Shown here in pieces: positions 8,701 to 14,027 of a DNA stretch of 17,080 nt. The stretch spans positions 1 through 17,080 of the forward strand of contig NZ_JACUUA010000064.1 in assembly GCF_014859565.1 (NCBI RefSeq), read 5' to 3'. The first letter of the stretch is position 1. Each line of letters begins with the position of its first letter. Both the position numbers and the translations under genes were made by a program. The notes under the pieces were generated by a model, which saw only the letters and a program-made list of their open reading frames with translations, was not told the origin of the DNA and ran no database searches. The DNA comes from Marinospirillum sp. (GTDB lineage: Bacteria > Pseudomonadota > Gammaproteobacteria > Pseudomonadales > Halomonadaceae).

Positions 8701-9339
8701 AAACACCTGTACTTCAATATGACGGGCGCGCGCCACAAACTTTTCCAGAAACACCCCGTCATCAGCAAAGTTGTTGCTGCCTAGGCGTTTGACCCGCTCA
8801 AAACCTTCACGCAGGGCGGCTTCATCAGCACACACCTGCATACCAATACCACCACCCCCAGCAGTGCTTTTTAGCATCACCGGATAACCAATACCGACTG
8901 CCACCTGACAGGCAGACTCCAGATCTTTCAGTAGATCCGAACCCGGCAACAGTGGCACTCCTGCCTTCTGCGCCAGCTCACGCGCACGGTGTTTAAGGCC
9001 AAACATCTCCATTTGTTCTGCTGTCGGGCCGATAAATACCAACCCGGCCGCTTCACAACGCCTTACAAATTCAGGTTTTTCACTGAGAAAACCATAACCG
9101 GGATGGATGGCTTCAGCACCGGACTGACGGGCAATGTCCAGCAGCAGATCCATGTTCAGGTAGGTTTCAGCCGCCGAGCCATCACCCAGCGGCCAGGCTT
9201 CATCCGCCAGTTGCACATGCAGGCTGCGGGCATCACTGGCGTGGTACACCACCACCGAGGTGATGCCGAGTTTTTTCAGGGTGCGCAACAAACGCACAGC
9301 AATGGCACCCCGATTGGCAATCAGAACTTTGGAAAACAT
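5740..9339 (-). CDS. Biotin-dependent urea/guanidine carboxylase (probable guanidine carboxylase)
   Basis: A 1199-residue multidomain enzyme. Order: biotin carboxylase with MFSKVLIANRGAIA at the start, ATP-grasp glycine loop GGGGIGM (161-167), ERDCSSQRRNQK (225-236) and EVNTRLQVEH (288-297); then the KipA/KipI-like carboxyltransferase halves (about 452-755 and 795-1015, with GPGGYQFVGRT at 1000-1010); then a C-terminal biotinyl domain with ESMKME and biotin Lys K1161. It transfers CO2 from carboxybiotin to urea or guanidine. Family naming is usually urea carboxylase, but with two DUF1989 partners, guanidine riboswitches and this ABC transporter it fits the guanidine carboxylases, whose product carboxyguanidine feeds the deiminase. 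Start at 9339: AGGA sits six bases upstream, and the protein starts exactly at the family N-terminus. An in-frame ATG at 9342 is the alternative. No allophanate hydrolase gene follows it. Confidence 0.93.
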   Translation of the reverse strand: MFSKVLIANRGAIAVRLLRTLKKLGITSVVVYHASDARSLHVQLADEAWPLGDGSAAETYLNMDLLLDIARQSGAEAIHPGYGFLSEKPEFVRRCEAAGLVFIGPTAEQMEMFGLKHRARELAQKAGVPLLPGSDLLKDLESACQVAVGIGYPVMLKSTAGGGGIGMQVCADEAALREGFERVKRLGSNNFADDGVFLEKFVARARHIEVQVFGDGRGQALALGERDCSSQRRNQKVVEECPAPGLSDAQQQQLHVTAERLLASVNYRNAGTVEFIYDADRDDFYFLEVNTRLQVEHGVTEEVFGIDLVAWMLQLAAAEPLDLQQQRQALQPQGHAIQVRIYAEDPWRNFQPSPGLLSQVLLPELPGVRIDHWIETGIEVPALFDPMLAKVIVHGADRAAALQQLQSALQQIQLYGTQTNLDYLQALCVDPVLQAGQVTTAYLNHFRYQPARIDVLQPGTQTTLQDWPGRQGHWDVGVPPSGPFDSYSFRLGNRLLGNAEGATALEITLQGPLLEFSCATQVLLAGAPAEVLLNGVAVSHWQVLLIQPGDKLQIGRIQQGTRAYLCVRGGIQCPGYLGSTSTFTLGQFGGHNGRALRSGDVLQLTANTPPVQPQPLDAALLPEISSHWQLRVIYGPHGAPDYFTGQDIQSFFAANWEVHYNSSRTGIRLIGPKPDWARRDGGEAGMHPSNIHDNAYAFGTVDFTGDMPVILGPDGPSLGGFVCPATVITADLWKLGQLRAGDRIRFVPVSLDTAVALEAAQQQSLQHLQSVPCDWQPVLPTSPILEHLPASEFGDDILIRAAGDHFLLVEYGKQQLDLRLRFRAHALMQWLQQHPLPGLKELTPGVRSLQLHFDSQQLSHRQLLKHLRSAEQQLARQLNQLTVPSRTVWLPLSWDDEACQLAIRKYMQSVRKDAPWCPSNLEFIRRINGLDSLDEVKRIVFEAAYLVMGLGDVYLGAPLATPLDPRHRLVTTKYNPARTWTAENSVGIGGSYLCVYGMEGPGGYQFVGRTLQMWNRERTTREFTRPWLLRFFDQIRFYEVSAEELQQIRRDFPLGDYSLKIEEGHFSLAEYETFLETEQADIQQFVQQREVAFETELAHWHTSGQFNFTHEEAEQTEQQLDWPEGSLLADSPVSGSVWQLQVAVGDSVQAGQTLLVLESMKMEIPVLASAPGVVEQLLVNAGGRVTAGQPLVVMSATET

Positions 9340-9351
9340 CATCAATCCTAG

Positions 9352-9391
9352 CGGGTCGTCCCGGAGAAGATACGACAGTGGTCGTCCACTG
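9352..9391 (-). promoter_or_regulatory. Guanidine-II (mini-ykkC) riboswitch
   Basis: On the minus strand two hairpins with identical ACGA tetraloops stand in tandem: CAGUGG-ACGA-CCACUG (9391-9376, perfect 6-bp stem) and CGGG-ACGA-CCCG (9363-9352, perfect 4-bp stem), joined by a 12-base linker. Both contain GGACGACC. Two short stems capped by ACGR loops, directly before a ribosome binding site, are the definition of the mini-ykkC/guanidine-II class. The linker contains AUCUU, which can pair with AGGAU of the carboxylase Shine-Dalgarno region five to six bases after the second stem. This fits the known translational mode, in which guanidine holds the hairpins together and frees the site. It controls the carboxylase gene only. 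Confidence 0.88.
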
Positions 9392-9411
9392 AAGTCTTGG
9401 CGGCCTTCACG

Positions 9412-9540
9412 ACTGCGCTTGATCATACTGCGTTGAAATCGCCCTCAAAATACTCATTTACTGCGTGTAAACTGCGTTTTTTCGGTCAATTTTGCCTTGT
9501 CTGATCTGCGCTCGTTACGTGAGTCTTTACTGGGTATAGC
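9412..9540. repeat. Probable dispersed intergenic repeat (REP/MITE-like)
   Basis: This stretch between the second deiminase gene and the guanidine-II element holds four copies of ACTGCG (9412, 9427, 9460, 9471), nested short dyads (TTTAC/GTAAA around 9457-9472 and a CAAAAT/ATTTTG pair outside it), and a run of T at 9477-9482. No reading frame of interest crosses it. The sequence style resembles intergenic repeats seen in many copies in Oceanospirillales-like genomes, but that is recollection, and copy number cannot be seen in one window. Ends are approximate. Confidence 0.45.
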
Positions 9541-9547
9541 GATTGTA

Positions 9548-10189
9548 TTAACTACTCCAGATGAGTAATTCAACTGGTGTCGGGTTATACCCATTACACG
9601 GATTATTGAGCTGCGGGCAGTTGGACAGCAGCACAATCAGGTCCATGCAGGCGGTCATTTCCACATACTTGCCGGGAGCGGAGATGCCATCAGCAAAGCT
9701 CAGGCCGCCGTCAGGGGTCACTGGTACGTTCATGAAGAAGTTGATGTTGTGGCCGATGTCCCGTTTGGTCAGACCGTATTCGGGGTGTTCACCAATGGCG
9801 AGCATCCAGCTGTCACGACAGGCATGCATGCAGCGTTTTTCCAGGTCATAACGCACGGTGTTGCTTTCGGTGGCGCAGGCACCGCCGAGGGTGTCATGGC
9901 GACCACAGGTGTCAGCCACAATCTCCAGCATCACCCGTTGTTCGTTGGACATCAGGCGGCTGCCGGTGGTGAGGTATACCTGCCCCTGAGCACTCAGGGT
10001 GTCACTCATGCTGTAGCGTTCTGCCGGGTTGTCAGCGTTATAGAACAGGGTATCTGCTGCCTGATTACCTTCCAGATCCAGAATGCGCAGGGTCTGGCCC
10101 TTGTTCAGTCGCCCGATGTAATAATCACCGGAATCAACCACGGTTCGAAAACTGGCCTGCTCCGGCAGGCGATCACTGGTTTTCAGCAT
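9548..10189 (-). CDS. DUF1989 urea carboxylase-associated protein, probable carboxyguanidine deiminase subunit (UAAP2-like)
   Basis: A 213-residue protein starting at [11 protein letters not shown]. It has the DUF1989 hallmark [18 protein letters not shown] (92-109) with C95, H98 and C105 as likely metal ligands, and a late [17 protein letters not shown] segment (189-205) with C191. Two such DUF1989 proteins form the heteromeric carboxyguanidine deiminase CgdAB, which turns carboxyguanidine into allophanate and ammonia. The start is decided by AGGAGG six bases upstream, overlapping the end of the preceding gene; a longer frame upstream is only read-through of that gene. It lies ten bases after its partner. 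Which of the CgdA/CgdB letters applies was not determined. Confidence 0.88.
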   Translation of the reverse strand: MLKTSDRLPEQASFRTVVDSGDYYIGRLNKGQTLRILDLEGNQAADTLFYNADNPAERYSMSDTLSAQGQVYLTTGSRLMSNEQRVMLEIVADTCGRHDTLGGACATESNTVRYDLEKRCMHACRDSWMLAIGEHPEYGLTKRDIGHNINFFMNVPVTPDGGLSFADGISAPGKYVEMTACMDLIVLLSNCPQLNNPCNGYNPTPVELLIWSS

Positions 10190-10199
10190 CTTGTCCTCC

Positions 10200-10919
10200 T
10201 CAGCGTCCCAGGTAATAGAGTGCGTTGTTCTGGAAGCCGCGCTGGTTTTCCGGACGGAAATTGCGGCAGTAGTCATCTTCACTGACTGGCTCGGCCAGTC
10301 CCAGCTCCACCTGCACCGGTGCATCCGGGTAATCTGCAGCAGTATTCAGTGGATGCGGGCAGGCATGCAGCAGCACCAGGGTGTCCATTTCAAACCTTAA
10401 GGTCACCTGACGCCCCGGTCTTGTTTCACTGGCATCCAGTTGCAGTTGACCGGCTTCATCCGCCACCACCTTGCTGAACAGGTTCAGGTTGGCAGCCAGA
10501 TCCGCCAGCCCCAGACCGTATTTTTCCAGCTCAACCAGGAAGGCATCCTGACCGTTCTGATACCAGGCATTGCGCTGGTGCTGGTAATCCCGTTTGCCCC
10601 AGCGCTCGGCCACACTTCGGGCATTGCTGTTGCCACAAACCGTGTCGTGCCAGCCACTGTCATCCTGCACAATGGAGCAAAAAATCCGACCCATATCGGA
10701 ATACAGGCAGTGGCCAAGCGTCAGCCGAAAAGTGTGTTGGCATTTCAGAGTGTCCGGTGCGTTGTAACGTTCCAGCAGGTTTTCCGGGTTATAAAACAAC
10801 AAACCGGCATTGGCACCGCCTTTCAGGTCGGTCAGCCGCAGCACCGTGCCGCGTGCCATGCGCAGTGACCAGTGGCCACCGGTTGGCAACTGGGTGGTGT
10901 ATTCAATTCGGGAAATCAT
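10200..10919 (-). CDS. DUF1989 urea carboxylase-associated protein, probable carboxyguanidine deiminase subunit (UAAP1-like)
   Basis: A 239-residue relative of the next gene. Features: a [19 protein letters not shown] start (14-32), [10 protein letters not shown] (54-63), SDMGR (74-78), the putative metal/active segment [11 protein letters not shown] (89-99) with H91 and C95, and the late [10 protein letters not shown] (183-192) with C187. The pairing of this 240-residue protein with a 213-residue one is the signature of carboxyguanidine deiminase operons, where both subunits are required. The ATG has AAGGAG about eight bases upstream and overlaps the end of the ABC ATPase gene by 17 bases, so translation is probably coupled. 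It was long annotated as urea metabolism; the guanidine context makes the deiminase role much more likely. Confidence 0.88.
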   Translation of the reverse strand: MISRIEYTTQLPTGGHWSLRMARGTVLRLTDLKGGANAGLLFYNPENLLERYNAPDTLKCQHTFRLTLGHCLYSDMGRIFCSIVQDDSGWHDTVCGNSNARSVAERWGKRDYQHQRNAWYQNGQDAFLVELEKYGLGLADLAANLNLFSKVVADEAGQLQLDASETRPGRQVTLRFEMDTLVLLHACPHPLNTAADYPDAPVQVELGLAEPVSEDDYCRNFRPENQRGFQNNALYYLGR

Positions 10920-11682
10920 GTTGTGACTCCTTAAGGTTCGCCTGCAGGACTTTCAGGGTCTGCTGATCCGTCTTACCCACCGGCAAATCGTAGGTAATGC
11001 CTGAACCATAGGCATCCGGTGCCTGAGGATCGTGGCGCAGCTTGTCAAACACCCACAGGCGGGTACCGAGATAAAAACCTTCTTTGAGGTCATGGGTGAC
11101 CATGAATACGGTCAACTGATGGCTCTGCCAGAGTTCCAACACCAGTTGATGCATGTCGGCACGGATGCCGGGGTCCAGTGCACCAAAGGGTTCATCGAGC
11201 AGCAGGATGCGGGGTTTGGCCAGCAGTGCCTGAGCTATTGCCAGGCGTTGACGCATACCACCGGAAAGCTGGTGTGGATAAAGTTTCAGGGCATTCCCCA
11301 ACCCCACCTTGTTCAGCAGCTCCATTGCCGCTTCCTGCGCTTCACGCCATGCCTGCCCAAAGAGATAACCGGTCAGACCACGACGGGCAAAAGCACGGGC
11401 CGCCATCACGTTGTCCAGCACTGTCATGTGCGGGAACACGGAATACTGCTGAAACACGATGCCGCGATCCGAGTCCGGTTCATCCCGTACTGGTTTACCA
11501 TCCAGTAGCAGCTGCCCGCTGCTGGCGGTTTCTGTACCCAGCAGCAGTTTCAGAAAAGTGCTCTTGCCACAGCCGGAAGTGCCCACAAGGGTGACAAACT
11601 CCCCCTCCTGCACCTTCACGTTGATACGCTCCAGCACCACTTTATCGTCGTAACGTTTCCAGAGATTACGAGCCTCAATCAT
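10903..11682 (-). CDS. ABC transporter ATP-binding protein, guanidine uptake (predicted)
   Basis: A 259-residue ATPase of the nitrate/sulfonate/taurine (NMT1-type) importer class. Walker A GTSGCGKST (34-42), Q-loop FQQ (77-79), signature LSGGMRQ (139-145), Walker B ILLLDEP (159-165) and switch His H197 (VTHDL) are all intact. A C-terminal tail of about 50 residues follows the core. Start: the ATG at 11682 shares one base with the permease stop (TGATG) and has GGAGG six bases upstream; a GTG one codon earlier is possible. It powers the permease encoded just before it. Substrate assignment to guanidine rests on the operon, not on this protein. Confidence 0.93.
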   Translation of the reverse strand: MIEARNLWKRYDDKVVLERINVKVQEGEFVTLVGTSGCGKSTFLKLLLGTETASSGQLLLDGKPVRDEPDSDRGIVFQQYSVFPHMTVLDNVMAARAFARRGLTGYLFGQAWREAQEAAMELLNKVGLGNALKLYPHQLSGGMRQRLAIAQALLAKPRILLLDEPFGALDPGIRADMHQLVLELWQSHQLTVFMVTHDLKEGFYLGTRLWVFDKLRHDPQAPDAYGSGITYDLPVGKTDQQTLKVLQANLKESQHDFPN

Positions 11683-12500
11683 CACACACCTCCCTTGCCA
11701 TGCCAGGGGAACAGGCGGCGACTACACCAAGCCAGCAGCTGATCCAGTACAAAAGCCAGCAGCGTGATCCAAGCGACATAAGGAATAATCACATCCATCG
11801 ACATATAACGACGCACCAGAAAAATGCGATAACCCAGTCCATCGGTGGAGGCAATGGCTTCTGCTGCAATCAGGAACAGCCAACCGGCACCCAGCGACAG
11901 GCGCACGGCATCCAGCAGGCGTGGCATCAGTTGCGGCAGCAGCACCCGAACCATCACCTGAGCGGTGCTGGCACCTAGTGTCTGTGCCTTGATCAGTTGC
12001 TCCACCGGGATTTCCTGTGCCCGGCGTTGAATGTCCCGGGCAATAAACGGGGTGATGCCAATGGCAATCAAGGCCACCTTGGACAGCTCACCCAGCCCGA
12101 ACACAATAAACAGCACCGGCAACAGCGCCAGCGGCGGGATTAATGAAAGGATGGTCAGCAGTGGTGAAAAACCGGCACCAAACAGTGGCAGGGCTCCGGT
12201 CAATAACCCGACCAGCAACCCCAGTGATGCCGCAATCAACACACCCAGCAGCAGGCGTTGCAAACTGCTGAAGGTATCCACCCAGAAGATGTAATCTCCA
12301 GTGCGCTGATTGGGTTCCAGCGCCATACGGCTGATGGCATCACCCATTTGTGCCAGTGAAGGCAACAGCTTGTCATCCGGGTTGGCAGTCAGCCGTAGGT
12401 CTGATGCCACTAGGTACACCAGCAACAGAAGCAGCAAAGGTGCCAGACCCAGCAACACACGAGTGAAGCGCGAGGGCTGTAGGTTCAGCAGGCGTTTCAT
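11682..12500 (-). CDS. ABC transporter permease, guanidine uptake (predicted)
   Basis: A 272-residue inner-membrane protein with about six hydrophobic segments. The cytoplasmic coupling (EAA) region is visible as IPVEQLIKAQTLGAS...LLPQLMPRLLDAVRLSL from about residue 163 to 199. It belongs to the BPD_transp_1 family, closest in style to the SsuC/TauC type permeases that work with NMT1-like binding proteins. The ATG overlaps the binding-protein stop by one base (TGATG), and its own stop overlaps the ATPase start the same way, so the three transporter genes are translationally coupled. Confidence 0.92.
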   Translation of the reverse strand: MKRLLNLQPSRFTRVLLGLAPLLLLLLVYLVASDLRLTANPDDKLLPSLAQMGDAISRMALEPNQRTGDYIFWVDTFSSLQRLLLGVLIAASLGLLVGLLTGALPLFGAGFSPLLTILSLIPPLALLPVLFIVFGLGELSKVALIAIGITPFIARDIQRRAQEIPVEQLIKAQTLGASTAQVMVRVLLPQLMPRLLDAVRLSLGAGWLFLIAAEAIASTDGLGYRIFLVRRYMSMDVIIPYVAWITLLAFVLDQLLAWCSRRLFPWHGKGGV

Positions 12501-13570
12501 CAGAGGCTACCGTCAGCGGCCATCTGCATGAAGTCAGCGGTGAAGCGCAAGCGCACGTTGTTGCTGTTGCCGACAACACCAGCGGGTGCTTCCACACCGA
12601 TAAAACCAGCATCCGATGCGCCATCACCCAACAGGCCATGTTCAAAAGAGAAAGCAGCTACTTTTTGCATGGTGGCCGGTAGCTGTCCACTGCGGGTAAA
12701 CGTCACGGCAGCCGCTGGGTCGTAGAACATTTCGGTGCTGGCCAGTTGTAGCTCGTAACCAGCCAGATCAGTGCCGGATGCTTCTGCCATGTGGCTGCGG
12801 GCTGCATTTGCTGTTGTTGCACCCTGCTGCATACGGCTCATGGTTTCATACCAAGCACCGGTCAGTGCTTTACCCAGTTCTGGATAAGCCTTGAGGGTTT
12901 CAGTATTCAGCACCAACAGGTCAATGATTTCACCGGGGATTTTTGAGGAATCAAACACCAGATGGGTGTTTGGAGCGGACAGAATTTCGTTCAGCAACGG
13001 GTTCCAAGTGGTTACAGCAGTCACCGAACGGGTTGCCGCCACAGCCACTAGGTCAGCATCCGAGGTGTTCACCACCCGTACATCCCGTTCTGTCATACCG
13101 GCACTTTCCAGCGCCCGCGCCAGCAGGTAGTGGGATACACTCAGTTCCACCAGATTAACGCGCTGACCCCGTATGTCACTCAGGTTGCGTTTACCTTTTA
13201 ACACCACACCATCATTACCGTTGGAAAAATCACCAACAATCAGCGCAGTGGAATCCACACCTCCAGCAGCCGGAATGGTCAGGGCATCCATGTTGGTCAT
13301 GGTGCAGCCGTCAAACTCACCCACGGTGTACTGGTTGATGGATTCGATGTAATCGTTGATCTGCACCACATCAATGGTGATGCCGTACTTGTCAGCCCAT
13401 TTCTGCACAATACCTTCATCAGCAGCATAACCCCAGGGCATCCAGCCGACATAAATCGACCAGCAGATGCTGAAATCAGTGCGTTTAGTGTCGGCTCTGG
13501 CCAGTGTTGGAGCGGAAATCAGGGCGACACTGAGACTCAGTGCCAGCAAAGAAGAAGTCAGTCGCTTCAT
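12500..13570 (-). CDS. ABC transporter periplasmic binding protein of the urea carboxylase region (predicted guanidine binder)
   Basis: A 356-residue NMT1/SsuA-like solute-binding protein. MKRLTSSLLALSLSVALISA begins a classic signal peptide with a likely cut after APTLARA (A26). The mature N-terminus is rich in aromatic residues (CWSIYVGWMPWGYA, about 35-48), a good setting for a cation-pi pocket for guanidinium; that is inference. The start at 13570 was chosen because the signal peptide begins there and GGGGA stands six to seven bases upstream; a GTG at 13594 would add eight residues that spoil the signal sequence. It is the first gene of the operon, 55 bases after the guanidine-I riboswitch. 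The family is often labelled 'urea carboxylase region' binding protein; guanidine as ligand is inferred from context. Confidence 0.92.
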   Translation of the reverse strand: MKRLTSSLLALSLSVALISAPTLARADTKRTDFSICWSIYVGWMPWGYAADEGIVQKWADKYGITIDVVQINDYIESINQYTVGEFDGCTMTNMDALTIPAAGGVDSTALIVGDFSNGNDGVVLKGKRNLSDIRGQRVNLVELSVSHYLLARALESAGMTERDVRVVNTSDADLVAVAATRSVTAVTTWNPLLNEILSAPNTHLVFDSSKIPGEIIDLLVLNTETLKAYPELGKALTGAWYETMSRMQQGATTANAARSHMAEASGTDLAGYELQLASTEMFYDPAAAVTFTRSGQLPATMQKVAAFSFEHGLLGDGASDAGFIGVEAPAGVVGNSNNVRLRFTADFMQMAADGSL

Positions 13571-13624
13571 GTTAAATCCCCATCGGGTTGTCACAGGTTA
13601 TCGGAGTATTCCTGGCTAATGCCA

Positions 13625-13758
13625 GTGATCTCCCGGGCTTTTATCCCGCCGTGTGACCTTCCGCTGGGTGTTCAGTAACAAACATCGCTTGAAGGTTGAG
13701 TGCTCTCGGACCAGTCATTGCCCAGATAAATGACCCGGACAATCGGAACCCTAGCGCT
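13625..13758 (-). promoter_or_regulatory. Guanidine-I (ykkC) riboswitch
   Basis: The minus strand shows the ykkC conserved blocks in order: CUAGGGUUCCG (13754-13744), ACUGGUCCGAGAG, ACACGGCGGGA (13653-13643) and AAAAGCCCGGGAGA. Supporting stems are AUUGUCC/GGGCAAU (one wobble pair), ACCUUC/GAAGGU (perfect) and CGGG/CCCG in the 3' hairpin. A further small hairpin, CUGGC-AUUA-GCCAG (13625-13612), follows. No U-rich terminator lies between the aptamer and the binding-protein start, so control is probably translational or Rho-dependent rather than by intrinsic termination. Ligand: guanidine, by class. It is expected to switch on the whole transporter-deiminase-carboxylase operon. Confidence 0.93.
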
Positions 13759-13821
13759 CTATTTTTCAGTTTTCAGTCGTACAGCATGACCAGGAACACT
13801 GTGATGTTGCATCAGGTTCCA

Positions 13822-13837
13822 AGCAAGCAGTATGCCA
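13822..13837 (-). promoter_or_regulatory. Sigma-54 (RpoN) promoter of the guanidine operon
   Basis: TGGCATACTGCTTGCT on the minus strand matches the sigma-54 pattern TGGCAYR-N4-TTGCW, with exactly ten bases between the invariant GG and GC. The predicted start is near 13811, giving about 53 bases of leader before the guanidine-I aptamer. A sigma-54 promoter ties the operon to nitrogen limitation, which suits use of guanidine as a nitrogen source. Confidence 0.78.
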
Positions 13838-13912
13838 CTGCATATTTTTATTGGTAAAACATAAAGATACACTTTATAGCTGATTATCAACCAGCTGCAG
13901 ATGGTGATAAAC

Positions 13913-13927
13913 GCACCATAACAGCGC
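13913..13927 (-). promoter_or_regulatory. Candidate NtrC enhancer site
   Basis: The minus strand reads GCGCTGTTATGGTGC, close to the NtrC pattern GCACTNNNNTGGTGC with one mismatch in these 15 bases. Its centre lies about 109 bases upstream of the predicted sigma-54 start, the usual enhancer distance. One strong half and one imperfect half are visible; a second convincing site was not found. Confidence 0.45.
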
Positions 13928-13930
13928 GAA

Positions 13931-13976
13931 AACAGACTGGCCGCGCACGGTTTCAGACCTGCGCTGTGATCTGTCT
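13931..13976 (-). terminator. Weak stem-loop, possible end of the ZIP transporter transcript
   Basis: On the minus strand an inner stem GCGCAGGU / ACC-G-UGCGC (13964-13943, one bulged base) sits inside a 5-bp outer pairing ACAGA/UCUGU, followed by UUUU (13933-13930). The T tract is short and the stem imperfect. It lies 52 bases or more after the ZIP stop and upstream of the NtrC-like site. The rest of the 13571-14027 non-coding stretch holds the riboswitch, the promoter elements and AT-rich sequence with no further gene. Confidence 0.25.
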
Positions 13977-14027
13977 TGGCACCCTATTACCAGCTGGCAG
14001 GTAATCAATAAGCACCTGCTCACCCGC

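Noticed and set aside
5773..9351. Several plus-strand open frames of 60-208 codons opposite the carboxylase
   Set aside because: They are antisense shadows of a high-GC gene with clear domains on the minus strand, and show no recognisable motifs.
9340..9426. Longer carboxylase start at 9426
   Set aside because: It would translate part of the repeat and both guanidine-II hairpins and add 29 residues not typical of the family; the ATG at 9339 has a suitable AGGA and the family N-terminus.
10190..10324. Longer start for the 213-residue DUF1989 protein
   Set aside because: The extension overlaps the coding end of the upstream DUF1989 gene in another frame and lacks family similarity; AGGAGG before 10189 decides the start.
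13571..13594. GTG start for the binding protein at 13594
   Set aside because: It adds eight polar residues before an otherwise complete signal peptide and lacks a better ribosome site.
13943..13964. GCGCA/TGCGC dyad as a second NtrC site
   Set aside because: The spacer is far too long for an NtrC dyad; better explained as a stem-loop.
13986..14005. ATTACC/GGTAAT dyad after the ZIP gene as a terminator
   Set aside because: Six-base arms without a T tract; too weak to call.
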